Positions 22,670 to 31,772 of a DNA stretch of 64,000 bases are shown in pieces; the stretch's first letter is position 1, and every line of letters starts with the position of its first letter. The notes under the pieces were generated by a model. It saw only the letters and a list, made by a program, of their open reading frames with translations. It made no database searches and was not told the origin of the DNA. The translations under genes were made by a program, and so were the position numbers. Source of the stretch: Skermanella pratensis (GTDB lineage Bacteria > Pseudomonadota > Alphaproteobacteria > Azospirillales > Azospirillaceae); contig NZ_CP030265.1 in assembly GCF_008843145.1 (NCBI RefSeq), forward strand, positions 2,032,001-2,096,000, given 5' to 3'.

Positions 22670-23599
22670 TCAGGCACTGGTGGCGAGGGACGGGAGCATG
22701 AACCAGGGAGGGACAACACCGGGGGCATCCGGAATGTACTGGTCGAGGAGAGTGTTCCAGACTTCAAGCTGACCGGTCTTGATCACCTTGCCTGAGCTAG
22801 GCTTGCCGGAGATGCCGCGCAACAAGCCAGTCGTCTCGATGAGCCGAACACCCTTCACCCCATCAAGGTAGGCAACCACCATCTGGTCGTCGTACAGGAC
22901 TTGGTTCTGGCCCATGGAAAGTTCCGGCTTGGTCATGTACCCGATCCAACCCACGATCTTTTTCGGGTCCGCTGTCTCGACCGTCACGTTCCGAATGCTC
23001 TTCGCGGCCACGGCCTGTGTCCAGTCCGACGCCCAGTTCAACTCCGCGTCGTCCAGCAGTACAAGGGCATGGATGTGCGGATTGAACTGCATGGGTTCGC
23101 TCTTGTCCTCGCGCTGCCCGAAGCCGGTTTCAAGGGAATAGAGCGCGCCCTTCACGGATCGTTGGTATGGCCGGCGGCGCAACAGCTTGGCAAAGCTCTT
23201 TTTGAGAAAGGGAAGGGTGGACGGGAGCGCCTCGGCCGTGACCTTGCCGAAGGTCAGGGTCAGCGCGACCCATCTCAATCCCTGCTCCGACCAGGCCGAG
23301 TCGGTGACAAAATTCCAGAGCTGCGCGACTTTCCTGGCTTGCCGCCGATGCATACATAGCGCGCAGGCCCGGGAGCGGCAGTACCTAACCTGGTACCGGT
23401 CGTAGCAGCTGCCATCCGGCCGCTCGACCGTTTCGAGCCTGCGCTTCTCGGCGCAACTCTTCAGGCGGTCGGCTTCCCTGTCGAGGTCGGCTCGACCGTG
23501 GGAACCTCCGATGCGGAGACAATCCTCAATGGCCGCAGTCTGACGACGATGATCGTCAAAGGACGGCCGCTTGAAGCTTTTAATGATTTTCGTTGTCAT
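22670..23599 (-). CDS. Rolling-circle replication initiator (Rep_1-like)
   Basis: A 309-aa protein. A cysteine cluster (RYCRSRACALCMHRRQARK) is followed by motif 1 (VALTLTFGKV), the metal-binding HUH motif FNPHIHALVLL and the Y-containing motif 3 (GWIGYMTKPEL). These are the hallmarks of HUH rolling-circle Rep proteins, which nick the double-strand origin through the tyrosine. Together with the integrase and excisionase-like genes this suggests a plasmid-like integrative element. The start ATG at 23599 is followed by a lysine-rich N-terminus (MTTKIIKSFKRPSF). Confidence 0.85.
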   Translation of the reverse strand: MTTKIIKSFKRPSFDDHRRQTAAIEDCLRIGGSHGRADLDREADRLKSCAEKRRLETVERPDGSCYDRYQVRYCRSRACALCMHRRQARKVAQLWNFVTDSAWSEQGLRWVALTLTFGKVTAEALPSTLPFLKKSFAKLLRRRPYQRSVKGALYSLETGFGQREDKSEPMQFNPHIHALVLLDDAELNWASDWTQAVAAKSIRNVTVETADPKKIVGWIGYMTKPELSMGQNQVLYDDQMVVAYLDGVKGVRLIETTGLLRGISGKPSSGKVIKTGQLEVWNTLLDQYIPDAPGVVPPWFMLPSLATSA

Positions 23600-24935
23600 G
23601 ATGGATTACGCCTGCGGATCACTGAAGACAGGAAGCTGCCACGCAGTCGGGCCCGCTGCGCGATCCGTCTGCGTCCATAACTACGGGTCGGCCGATACCA
23701 TCGGAAAGGCTTCGGGAACCCGTAACAATGGAAGGTAGGTGGCAGAGGAGTTTGACTCCGGGGAAAGGTGAGGGGACGGGGCTGAGCGATGCTCGACGGC
23801 GGCATACCGGTCGAACCCCATTGGTCCGGATTGAACCGAGCCGAGCGATGCTCGGCGGAGATGAAGTGTGCAGGTTTATGTCTATTATGTATCAAGATTG
23901 TGTACCGGCGTTGATTGGTTTCCAAGTCGAAGGGGCAGGAGGTCTGTTCGATTGGGCAGTGGAGAGTCGGCACATCGGCCAGGAGTCGTGTAATGGGCTC
24001 CGGCGTTGATGCGGATCGGCCAAGCAGGCGAGCTAGTAACGCGAGGAAGCAGTTGAGCCAAAGGGGTGCTGTTGCCGAACGCCGTTGCGCTCCCAACTGT
24101 TGGATGCTCATAGACATGGCAATGCCAAGTTGATGTTGTTCGGTTTGGTCAGTCGTATGGTTCCTCATTCCAGCATTCTCCTTGAATGAAACTAGCGCGA
24201 CAGAACAACCCTAAGTGCCCGATTTTGCATCCCGGTACAACGGCGTGAAACAGGCTGGGACCTCTTTGGACCACCTTCGGGGCGCACTGGCTGGTGAAGT
24301 TAATTGCACGCCCGAGCCCGACGCGGCGACCGATCTCGAGTCCTGCTGGGGAGCTGTGGAAAGAACGGCCACCGACATGATAGTCCGGCGACAAGATCCC
24401 TATCCCAGGATGGATCCGACCTTCGCGCCCGCAAGTTCCCGGATCGATTGTATGTTGGCCGCCATTGGGGCGGCGGTTCCGAAACGACGGGAGATGGTTC
24501 ATGAATACTCCAGAATCGGGCAGGGATATCTTCTGCTGGAGCAGGTCGCAGCACTGTCCACCGGGGTTGTGTACGCGGTCTCGAATGCCCGTTCGGCGGT
24601 GGCCGTCGCTGAAAGGATCTGACAGCCGCCACTAAGTGCTGCTTGTTGGGTGGTCGCTGGCCCTGGGAAAGCCGCTTGCGTTCGGCTATCCCAGGCTCGG
24701 CGCGCCCATGTCCTTCCCAAAATCGAGATCCGCCTGGATGATAGCGGGCCTTAGTGCAAGCCGACCAACCGCGGCGATGTTCCGGGCCGGCAGCGCGACG
24801 GAATGCTCAGACAAACCTCATACTTCGATCAAGATTTCTGCATCGGCAACACAAGGCGCAGTGTAGGAAACAACTATATCCGTCAAGGGATCTTGATCTT
24901 GCGAAGCAATCTTGAGCCGAAGGTTCTGAAAATTG
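23600..24935. other. Long stretch without a convincing gene; possible origin-like hairpins
   Basis: About 1.3 kb upstream of rep. Two related hairpins occur: GAGCGATGCTC at 23784-23794 and CCGAGCGATGCTCGG at 23841-23855. Such paired stem-loops upstream of a rolling-circle rep gene would fit an origin, but no nick site can be named. Open frames here (for example 24215-24622) lack family resemblance or ribosome sites. Confidence 0.3.
24294..24310 (+). repeat. Dispersed near-palindrome, copy 7
   Basis: GTGAAGTTAATTGCACG, intergenic. Confidence 0.85.
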
Positions 24936-25274
24936 TTAGGCTTTCTCGACCCAATATTTCAAATCCGAAGGTATGCTCACCGTCAGTTTGGCCTCGTGCT
25001 TGCTGAAATTGTTGGGATCCGATATCCAGGCCCAGACACCAGGAGCGATTTCCTCGGCAAAAGCCGTGTCCATCCCGGCAAAGGTCCGGAAGTGGGTTTT
25101 CCGGTCGCAGGATCGGGTGAACCAAACGTACAGCCGCTCGTTGTGGATCTCGATAGACTGCACCCGGGCCCAATGCTTGTACCCACCCTTAAGTCGGCGA
25201 ATCTGCAGGGTATCGCCCGTGCCGAGGGTCACCTTTATGGAGACGGGCTTATGATTGCTCAAGATGGTCACCAC
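24936..25274 (-). CDS. Hypothetical protein (112 aa)
   Basis: I do not recognise this family. The GTG at 25274 lies 5 bp after GGAGGAAAC, a strong ribosome site that decides the start against the longer frame. The protein alternates short strands with aromatic and basic residues (SIKVTLGTGDTLQIRRLKGG, NERLYVWFTRSCDRKTHF), suggesting a small beta-rich fold. No signal peptide or membrane segment. It stands alone beside an AT-rich non-coding region. Confidence 0.5.
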   Translation of the reverse strand: MVTILSNHKPVSIKVTLGTGDTLQIRRLKGGYKHWARVQSIEIHNERLYVWFTRSCDRKTHFRTFAGMDTAFAEEIAPGVWAWISDPNNFSKHEAKLTVSIPSDLKYWVEKA

Positions 25275-25881
25275 TGTTTCCTCCCTGTGGGCCAGACGAC
25301 ACGAGCACGGAAAACTGATGCACGGAAGCTGGCGGATAAAGTTCTTCCGGTAGTAAATATCCACAAAATTAATTTTAATTCAGTTTCTTTAATTACTAAA
25401 GCATTTTCAGCCAAATGAAATAGTAAAAAAATAGAAGCGCCATCTTGAATAGTAAGTTAAAATATTACTGATGCGCAAACAATTATCCCAGAAAGATCAA
25501 GAATATTCTATTTATTGCTTAACATGATTGGAAAACTTTTTGGCATGAGGCAAGCACGTACTTGAATTACCTTCGCCCTCATAAAATCGCCGAATTTAGG
25601 GGTAGCGAAAATTCAAAATTCTGCAACTTCGCTCTCGAAAATCGACTAACTTATTGATATGTTTTAGAAATAATTGAACCCGGTGCCGCATCTTTCCCGC
25701 GGCTTCCCTCCCGAAAGGCAAAACGTGATTGTCGGACGACCGATGTGCCCAGCCTTGGTGCGGAGGCGGAAGCAACCCTCCGGCCTGGCTGCCTGTTGGA
25801 TCTTGCGGCACCGCCAGCGGGGAGACCATGGAGCGTTCCCTGAGCGTGCTGCCAAACCGTCCGGCAACAAGGAATACACCC
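25275..25881. other. AT-rich non-coding region
   Basis: About 600 bp, strongly AT-rich between 25340 and 25670 compared with both sides. No gene is supported. It is a likely junction of acquired DNA and contains the promoter regions of the divergent flanking genes. Confidence 0.45.
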
Positions 25882-26736
25882 ATGACGTCCGACAGCTCCC
25901 CGGTCTGGTTCATCACAGGTTGCTCCACAGGCTTCGGCCGTGAGCTCGCCAAGCTCGTGCTCGACCGCGGCTGGCGGGCGGTGGTGACGGCCCGCGACGC
26001 TGGCCGGGTGCAAGATCTGGCGCAGGGCCGCGGGGATCGTGCCCTGGCAGTGTCGCTGGACGTGACCGACGCCGGCCAGGTCGCGGCGTCGGTCAAGGCG
26101 GCGGAGGAGCGCTTCGGCGCCGTCGACGTGCTGGTCAACAACGCCGGCTACGGCTACCAGTCCTCAGTCGAGGAAGGGGACGACGCCGAGATCCGTGCGA
26201 TGTTCGAGGCTAACGTGTTCGGGCTCGCCGCCATGGTCCGCGCCGTGCTGCCGGGCATGCGGGCGCGCCGGCGCGGGCACATTGTCAACGTCTCCTCGGT
26301 CGCCGGGTTCGTCGGCTTCCCAGGCTCCGGCTACTACGCAGCGACCAAGCACGCCGTCGAGGGGCTTTCGGACTCCCTGGCCCGGGAGGTCGAGCCGCTC
26401 GGAATCCGGGTCCTGTGCGTCGAGCCGGGGCCGTTCCGCACCGACTGGGCCGGACGTTCCCTGAGGCAGACGCCGAGCCGGATCGCGGACTACGCTGAGA
26501 CCGCCGCCGCCCGCATGCAAGCCACATCCGGCATCAGCGGCAGGCAGCCCGGCGACCCAGCGCGCGCCGCAGCCGCCATCGTTACGGCGGTGGAGTCCCC
26601 AGACCCGCCGCGCCACCTCGTCCTCGGCGCCTTCGGCGTGGAGGCGGTGCGCGGCAAGCTTGCCGGCGTGATCGAGGAGATCGATGCCTGGAGGGAGACC
26701 AGCCTGGGCGCCGACTTCCCTGAGAGCGAGCGTTGA
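25882..26736 (+). CDS. Short-chain dehydrogenase/reductase (SDR)
   Basis: A 284-aa classical SDR. The cofactor motif is the variant FITGCSTGFGREL (TGxxxGxG), then DVLVNNAGYG (NNAG), the catalytic S in VNVSSVAG and YxxxK as YYAATKH, followed by VEPGPFRTDW. It would be a cytoplasmic NAD(P)-dependent oxidoreductase; the substrate is unknown. The ATG at 25882 follows AAGGAA and starts the domain directly (MTSDSSPVWFITG). Composition returns to GC-rich here, so it looks like host-type DNA. Confidence 0.9.
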   Translation: MTSDSSPVWFITGCSTGFGRELAKLVLDRGWRAVVTARDAGRVQDLAQGRGDRALAVSLDVTDAGQVAASVKAAEERFGAVDVLVNNAGYGYQSSVEEGDDAEIRAMFEANVFGLAAMVRAVLPGMRARRRGHIVNVSSVAGFVGFPGSGYYAATKHAVEGLSDSLAREVEPLGIRVLCVEPGPFRTDWAGRSLRQTPSRIADYAETAAARMQATSGISGRQPGDPARAAAAIVTAVESPDPPRHLVLGAFGVEAVRGKLAGVIEEIDAWRETSLGADFPESER

Positions 26737-26808
26737 ACCGGCCCTGCGCCGGACCTTGCCGACCCCGTTTCGCCGGGACGTGCCGGAATACTTGGCCTGC
26801 CCATTGCC

Positions 26809-27882
26809 ATGCCATTGCTTGCCCATGCAGTTGACGGGGCTGTCTACCAAGCCTGGGCGATGTCGCCCGCCGCCTGGGAGGACCTGAAGGCCGACTACCG
26901 GGAGCGGGGCCTGACCGCCCCTTGCTGCGGGGCACCGGTCGTTCCCGTCCGTTCGCCGACCGGCTGGCAGTTCTTCCGCCACAGGCCGAACACCGGTTGC
27001 GACCTCCGCGAGAGCGTCGCTCACATCGTCTGCAAGTCGATCATGGCACGCGCGGCCGCCCGCCTGGGCCTGGAGGTCACCACCGAGGCCCGCGCGGACG
27101 ACGGCACCTGGGTGGCCGACGTACTCGTGCGGCATCCGAACTGGACGGTGGCCCTGGAGGCCCAGCTTTCCCGCATCCCACTGGCCGCCATCGAAGAGCG
27201 CCAGGAGCGCTACCGGGAAGCCGGCATTCGGGGTGCCTGGCTGGTCGGGTACGACATCGCCCGACTGGAGGCCCGGCGGGACCTCCCGCTCTTCCGTCTG
27301 GAGGTGAAGCGGACCGGGCGCCTCGAACCGGCGGTGATCGGCCCCGCGACGGATGGCACGCCAGCACGGACCTACCTGGGGCCGTTCGCTGAGGCACTGC
27401 TGACCGGGCGGGTCCGGTTCGAGGGGCCGCCGCCCCAGGCAAGCATGCCTTCGGTGGCGACGGTGCCGTCGGTGTGCTGGAAGTGCCGCCGCGACATCGA
27501 CTTGGCCGTGGCGCTGGTCAACGTCCCGGCGCATGCCATGTTCGCTCCACACGGTGTCCTGCCGGCGCGCGACCTCGGCAAGCTGCCGGGGATCCTGGCG
27601 GCTTACCGGGACGCCATTCCAGCGCTGCACGGAGCGTGCGGGTCGCTCACGCCGCTGCGGCGTCCGCCGCCCGCCCGCCTCGCCCTCGGCATGCGTGCGC
27701 ATTGCCCCTGGTGTGACGCACCCATCTCGCTGCAGGGGCTTCCCGAAACGTCGCTGAGGCCCGGCCGATGGCTACGCTGCTGGACGCTCGCCGGTGAGGC
27801 CTGGACGCCGCCCGAGCCGCGGGCATCACGCTGGACTTGGAGCGGATCGGCGGACTGGGGCGGACATCGCCGCGCAATCTAA
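26809..27882 (+). CDS. CoiA-like competence/nuclease family protein
   Basis: A 357-aa protein. The first part has APCCGAPVVPVRSPTGWQFFRHRP and SVAHIVCKSIMARAA, the substrate-side segment of CoiA-like proteins. WVADVLV and VALEAQLSRIP supply the D...ExQ/K nuclease residues. Pairs of cysteines (CWKC, about residue 223; CPWC, about 303) suggest two zinc ribbons. CoiA is linked to processing of transforming DNA in Gram-positives; distant homologues in proteobacteria have no known role. The gene lies 72 bp after the SDR gene on the same strand. Confidence 0.75.
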   Translation: MPLLAHAVDGAVYQAWAMSPAAWEDLKADYRERGLTAPCCGAPVVPVRSPTGWQFFRHRPNTGCDLRESVAHIVCKSIMARAAARLGLEVTTEARADDGTWVADVLVRHPNWTVALEAQLSRIPLAAIEERQERYREAGIRGAWLVGYDIARLEARRDLPLFRLEVKRTGRLEPAVIGPATDGTPARTYLGPFAEALLTGRVRFEGPPPQASMPSVATVPSVCWKCRRDIDLAVALVNVPAHAMFAPHGVLPARDLGKLPGILAAYRDAIPALHGACGSLTPLRRPPPARLALGMRAHCPWCDAPISLQGLPETSLRPGRWLRCWTLAGEAWTPPEPRASRWTWSGSADWGGHRRAI

Positions 27883-27884
27883 CC

Positions 27885-28058
27885 CTATTCCAGGCGTTTC
27901 GGCTTGCCCGGCAGTATCGGGATCAGCTCGCTGACCGTGGGATTGATATGCACGCTGCGCTGGATCACCGTGTACAGCGCTACGGCGACCATAAAGCCCA
28001 GCAGGGAATGGATGATCTCGTCTCCCTCTATGCACTTGGCGCCGCCGACAAGAGTCAT
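27885..28058 (-). CDS. Small putative membrane-associated protein (57 aa)
   Basis: A short minus-strand frame starting MTLVGGAKCIEGDEI, with one hydrophobic stretch (IIHSLLGFMVAVALYTVI) and ending PILPGKPKRLE. The stop sits 2 bp from the CoiA-like stop (convergent). No ribosome site and no family recognised; moderate chance of being real because the composition and hydrophobic helix look protein-like. Confidence 0.35.
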   Translation of the reverse strand: MTLVGGAKCIEGDEIIHSLLGFMVAVALYTVIQRSVHINPTVSELIPILPGKPKRLE

Positions 28059-28257
28059 GGGCAGGAATGGGCAGGACGCCTTTCAGCGAGGACCGGCCGC
28101 TGACCCGTAGCCCCATGCCAGGCATGTCGACGCAGTCCCGATAGCAGTTACCGTCGTTACCGCGCAGCCTTGAACGGGCTGGCCCAGCCAGGGGCTAAAC
28201 AGATCAGGGCCTCGTTAATGGCGACAGCACGGCTCCGGTTTCGGCTCCCCGATTCCT

Positions 28258-28275
28258 TGTGCAATCAACTTCACG
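28258..28275 (-). repeat. Dispersed near-palindrome, copy 8
   Basis: TGTGCAATCAACTTCACG; divergent pair with copy 9, 25 bp apart, the same arrangement as copies 2 and 3. Confidence 0.8.
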
Positions 28276-28300
28276 GCCGATTTCGGTAAGTGCAGCGGCT

Positions 28301-28318
28301 TGTGAAATTAATTGCATG
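28301..28318 (+). repeat. Dispersed near-palindrome, copy 9
   Basis: TGTGAAATTAATTGCATG, with two changes from the consensus. Confidence 0.75.
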
Positions 28319-28514
28319 GCAGGGATTGCCGGCATGGAGCATGGACTTCGTGATCTTTGCCGCTGGCCAGCAAATGCGGTCGAGTACCGCACGTTAGGCG
28401 CTGGCCTCAACCTGGTTTCTACGTCGTACACTGGGGCCGTCTGCGGTGAGCTTAACGGATGGTTGAAGGAAATTGTGGTAGCGGTTCATCTTCGGAGTTT
28501 AGTCGTGCTGTGCA

Positions 28515-28643
28515 ATCGCCGTCGTGATCTTCCCCGGGGTCCATCTGTTGGATACTCCCAGACTCACAACGGCGTTCGAAATTGCGGAGCGAATCCGCCC
28601 CGGGAGCTACGATCTGGCGCTGCTGGCGCCCGGCGGGGGCAAG
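28515..28643 (+). pseudogene. Fragment of a GlxA/AraC-family (DJ-1/PfpI-like) regulator
   Basis: About 43 codons read IAVVIFPGVHLLDTPRL, then FEIAERIRPGSYDLALLAPGGG. This is the first strand-helix-strand of the DJ-1/PfpI-like domain of GlxA-type transcriptional regulators. Resemblance stops after the triple glycine and no AraC HTH follows, so it is a remnant. Confidence 0.5.
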
Positions 28644-28736
28644 TGGAGAGCCCGTCACGGCTCAGGGGGTCGGCTGCTTCCGCGATCGCCAGCTGTCGAC
28701 TGCTGGATTTGCTCATACCTCGTCCTCGTCAGGCGA

Positions 28737-29078
28737 CTACTGGTGGCGCGCCCAGAGCCGGTAGGCGGCAATCCATTCCGCGCCCTCTGGAGGCGGTACC
28801 GGCAAGGGCAGATCACTCAGGGAGATGTGCTGTCGCTCGCCGGCGCGCTCACAAACGGCGGCAATGCCGAGGCCATCGTTCTCCTGTTCGACAGCGAGCA
28901 CGGTGACGTCCATGCCAAGGATCGTGGTCCTAAAGGGTAGGTTCAGTCCCTCCTCGATTTTCGTGAACATCCCCACAGCCTGCTCGTGTTCGTTGTAGCA
29001 GTCGATAATTGCCTCCTCGATCAATTTCTCAAGGTATTCGCGGTCATAACTGCCCTTGCCGGACTGCCGCTTTGTCAT
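28737..29078 (-). CDS. Conserved acidic protein of the 'calcium-binding protein' type
   Basis: A 113-aa protein. LEKLIEEAIIDCYNEHEQAVGMFTKIEEGLNLPF matches a widespread small family annotated as calcium-binding, in which an acidic helix leads into a short beta domain (TTILGMDVTVLAVEQ). The function has not been established as far as I know. The start has GGAGG 9 bp upstream, a strong signal. A divergent or monocistronic unit. Confidence 0.75.
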   Translation of the reverse strand: MTKRQSGKGSYDREYLEKLIEEAIIDCYNEHEQAVGMFTKIEEGLNLPFRTTILGMDVTVLAVEQENDGLGIAAVCERAGERQHISLSDLPLPVPPPEGAEWIAAYRLWARHQ

Positions 29079-29192
29079 TTCCTATCCTCCGCATACCGCC
29101 TTCGGGCCAGGCCACATTCGGGAAAGAGATGGCCGGGCACGCCGGCAGGCGCTCCACACCGCAAAGCGGCTGAAGTCTGGATATCGCATGGA

Positions 29193-29480
29193 TCAGCCAC
29201 GATGGTGAGCATCTACGCGGCCCGTTATTGCTAGGCTGCTCGAGGGCTCGCCCGAGCCTATCTGCCGCTTGATGGCTCGGACATCCCGTTCCCGGATAAT
29301 CCGCCGCCATCGCACCCACAGGCGCTCGTGCTCCGTCACTGGCGGCAGGCGCCCCGCGGCAACCTCCAGGAAATGCCGCTGAGCGTCGGTTTCGGGCAAC
29401 CGCCGGCCCTCGACCAGATCGAGATAAAATCGCCGGTATCGGTGCAGCAGGTCCTGTTCGCGTCGGGTCAGGGATGGCAT
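29193..29480 (-). CDS. DUF413/MaoP-like small protein
   Basis: A 95-aa protein starting MPSLTRREQDLLHRYRRFYLDLVEGRRLPETDAQRHF. This helix pattern (HRYxxFYxxLxxGxxxPxTxxQxHFLEVxxG) resembles DUF413 proteins, whose E. coli member MaoP works in Ter macrodomain organisation. The resemblance is limited to this segment. ATG at 29480 with GGAG about 12 bp upstream; a longer frame to 29645 is possible. Confidence 0.5.
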   Translation of the reverse strand: MPSLTRREQDLLHRYRRFYLDLVEGRRLPETDAQRHFLEVAAGRLPPVTEHERLWVRWRRIIRERDVRAIKRQIGSGEPSSSLAITGRVDAHHRG

Positions 29481-29944
29481 GCCATCAAGCTCCACAAGAC
29501 GACCATAAGCCCAAACGTAGCGTAACGCTGTCCCGAGCACGAGCCCGACACTTGGCCCGGCATCCGTTCGCGCGGGAACTTGCCCTTTATATCCCGCGCC
29601 GCTCGCCACCGGGATCGATGGCCGCTTGTCGCCAAAAGCGGACATCCGGTGCCGATGAGCGACCTGTCTGGAGTCCTCCGTTTAGCGGACAAGGTCCTGA
29701 TCAGCCGTTCCTAACCCATAGACGAAGCTCAACGGATGGCCATCAGCAACCGCTTCGCGCCCTATCAGGTCATTCCGAAACCGGATCCGCGTTCATCTTG
29801 CCTGCGGCTGACTGCCCTGCTTCTGCTATAAGGGGGTAGAAGATACAAAGCGAGACAGGCCAGGCGATGAAACTTCCAACAAGGACGAAACAGCGGTCTT
29901 ATGTAGCAACAGCCACCAAGGCGGGGTTGGTTGCGGCACATTCC
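29481..29944. other. Gap without supported gene
   Basis: About 460 bp. A plus-strand frame beginning near 29868 (MKLPTRTKQRSY) runs antisense into the toxin gene and is not convincing. Nothing else seen. Confidence 0.3.
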
Positions 29945-30301
29945 CTAGCCGCCGTCAATGCCGATCGACAAGGCGATTCGCCGCCGGATCTCGGCCAGTT
30001 GAGCGTCGGTGATCCTGGATGTGGTTGTCTGTATCCGCTGCTTTGACGTTGCGGTGACATGGTGGGCGATGGCCCAGGAAGCCTTGGGGCACCCATTCTC
30101 CGGCGTCGGGGCGATGGGTACGGACAGGGACGGCATAGCCAGTTTTGGATCGTCGGTAAGCGGCACGAGGATGGCATTCGGATAAGCTGGGTCGAACAGG
30201 TCGCTGTCCTCCACCACAATGGCAGGCCGTCTCTTGTTCGCCTCCTTGGGAAGCGCATCCCGCCAGTCCACGATCACGATGTCGCCCGCCGTCACGTTCA
30301 T
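29945..30301 (-). CDS. PemK/MazF-type endoribonuclease toxin
   Basis: A 118-aa protein. TAGDIVIVDWRDALPKEANKRRPAIVVEDS is the MazF/PemK beta-barrel start with the conserved R-P-A-I/V-V; AILVPLTDD and SWAIAHHVTATSKQRI follow. MazF-like toxins cleave mRNA at short sites. The ATG overlaps the stop of the antitoxin gene (ATGA), the usual antitoxin-first operon with translational coupling. Confidence 0.88.
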   Translation of the reverse strand: MNVTAGDIVIVDWRDALPKEANKRRPAIVVEDSDLFDPAYPNAILVPLTDDPKLAMPSLSVPIAPTPENGCPKASWAIAHHVTATSKQRIQTTTSRITDAQLAEIRRRIALSIGIDGG

Positions 30302-30546
30302 TGCCTTCCGCCCTCAGCTGTCGGCGTGCCCCAGTCAGCATAGAAAGCCTGCGCCTCGGGCGATGAGGCCACATACTCCGCCACGCTCCGGCTTTCCGCC
30401 CGGATCCTTTCCTTGCGTATCTTCCTGGCCTCTCTTTCAGCCATCTCGCGGAGATAGGTGGATAGGCCGATGCCCCGCTCCCTGGCGGCGGCCTCAAGCA
30501 CCTCCTGGGCGTCATCGTCCAGGCGCACAGATACAGGAGAGCCCAT
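30298..30546 (-). CDS. Ribbon-helix-helix antitoxin
   Basis: An 82-aa protein: PVSVRLDDDAQEVLEAAARERGIGLSTYLREMAEREAR is a ribbon-helix-helix DNA-binding domain, with an acidic, disordered C-terminal part that would neutralise the MazF/PemK toxin encoded next. Start 30546 is set by GGAGG 7 bp upstream. Likely autoregulates the pair by binding the promoter upstream. Confidence 0.85.
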   Translation of the reverse strand: MGSPVSVRLDDDAQEVLEAAARERGIGLSTYLREMAEREARKIRKERIRAESRSVAEYVASSPEAQAFYADWGTPTAEGGRQ

Positions 30547-30783
30547 CTTTAACCTCCAAAATGCCTTCGCTGGCAGCATCCAGGAATGTATGACGGTTTG
30601 GTGCTACGGACAAGTAATCTCGCGTGTCTCGTAGCTTCACGAGATCGACGCGCAGTCGTGGTGGCGGTTGCTATATAAGACCGCATTATCCGGCGGTGTG
30701 CTCCATGGAATTTTGCATTCTTGCGCCTATTCCATGAGATGCTTTGTGGCTCCCAAACAGGGACCTGCCACCGAGTGTCCGTA

Positions 30784-31641
30784 TCATCCCGGCAGCCTTT
30801 GCCGCACCTCGAAGAAGCCCTTCCACGGATCGCCGGCCGGTAAGTCGGCCATGCCGTAGCGGGGCGCAGCGGCGGCGTCGCCCAGCGTCTCCCAGGCCAG
30901 TGGCATCGCCACCGGCGCGCCGGGCCGCGCGCGGGTCGAGTAGGCGGCTACCGCAGTGGCGCCGCGACTGTTGCGCAGGTGGTCCTGGAAAATACGGCCA
31001 CTCCTTGCCTCCTTCAGCGGGTTGGTCGTGTAGCGCTCGGGACGGGCCGCCGCAAGCCGCGCCGCCACGTCGCGCGCGAACGCCTTGACCGTTTCCCAAT
31101 CGGCGTGCGGCTCGATCGGGACCATCACGTGCAGGCCCTTGCCGCCGGTCGCCTTGACGAAGCCGCGCAGGCCCAGATCCTTCAAGGCCGCATGGATTGC
31201 CCTTGCACCCTCCACCACATGCGCCCACGGCACGCCCTCGTTCGGGTCAAGGTCGAAGACGATGCGGTCCGGCCGCTCTAGGTCGTCGGTGGTGGCTCCC
31301 CACGGGTGCAACTCCAGCACGCACGCTTGGACCAGCGCCGCCAAGCCGCTCATGTCGTCCACCGCCAGCCATTCGTCGTCGCCGTCGCGCACCCTGCGAA
31401 CCGCCTTGTGCAGCCCGGCCGACGAGTGTTTCTGGACAAAGCAGGCGCCGTCGTTGCCGGACGGGCAGCGCACCAGCGTCAGCGGTCGGTTAGCCACATG
31501 CGACAGAATGCGGTCGGCGATGTCGGCATAGTACTCCGCCAAGGCGCACTTGGAGACGCCCTGGTCCGGCCAGAGCACCCGGTCGGGATGGGTGAGCGTG
31601 ATCCCGGCGATCTCGACGGTTGCGGCGGTGGCTTTGGGCAT
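30784..31641 (-). CDS. ligD: Stand-alone LigD polymerase (primase-polymerase) domain protein
   Basis: A 285-aa protein made only of the NHEJ LigD polymerase domain: ITLTHPDRVLWP near the start, ELHPWGATTDD, catalytic DxD in VFDLDPNEGVPW and TGGKGLHVMVPI with the conserved H. The last visible part, YGMADLPAGDPWKGFFEV, is the normal end of this domain. No ligase or phosphoesterase domain is attached, and no ku gene is in the window, so this is a split or accessory copy. Ribosome site GGAG before 31641. Alphaproteobacteria often carry several such ligD paralogues. Confidence 0.88.
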   Translation of the reverse strand: MPKATAATVEIAGITLTHPDRVLWPDQGVSKCALAEYYADIADRILSHVANRPLTLVRCPSGNDGACFVQKHSSAGLHKAVRRVRDGDDEWLAVDDMSGLAALVQACVLELHPWGATTDDLERPDRIVFDLDPNEGVPWAHVVEGARAIHAALKDLGLRGFVKATGGKGLHVMVPIEPHADWETVKAFARDVAARLAAARPERYTTNPLKEARSGRIFQDHLRNSRGATAVAAYSTRARPGAPVAMPLAWETLGDAAAAPRYGMADLPAGDPWKGFFEVRQRLPG

Positions 31642-31772
31642 GGCGCGTCTCCTGCTGTTACAGTGGAAACGCCGCACCGCGACGATCGGTGCTGAATCGG
31701 CATCAATATCGGAGGGCTCAGGGCGAAGGCCGTCGGTGTACTATCATGCAGCATCTCAATATGGGAGCGGTG

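Larger units (their letters stand above)
28059..28736. other. Gap with a divergent motif pair and a gene fragment
   Basis: No intact gene. It contains dispersed-repeat copies 8 and 9 and a GlxA-like fragment described separately. Confidence 0.45.

Noticed and set aside
23596-24168. 190-codon minus-strand frame upstream of rep
   Set aside because: No family resemblance or ribosome site; composition fits a non-coding, hairpin-bearing region.
26164-27702. 512-codon minus-strand frame
   Set aside because: Spans two real plus-strand genes (SDR and CoiA-like); it is antisense noise.
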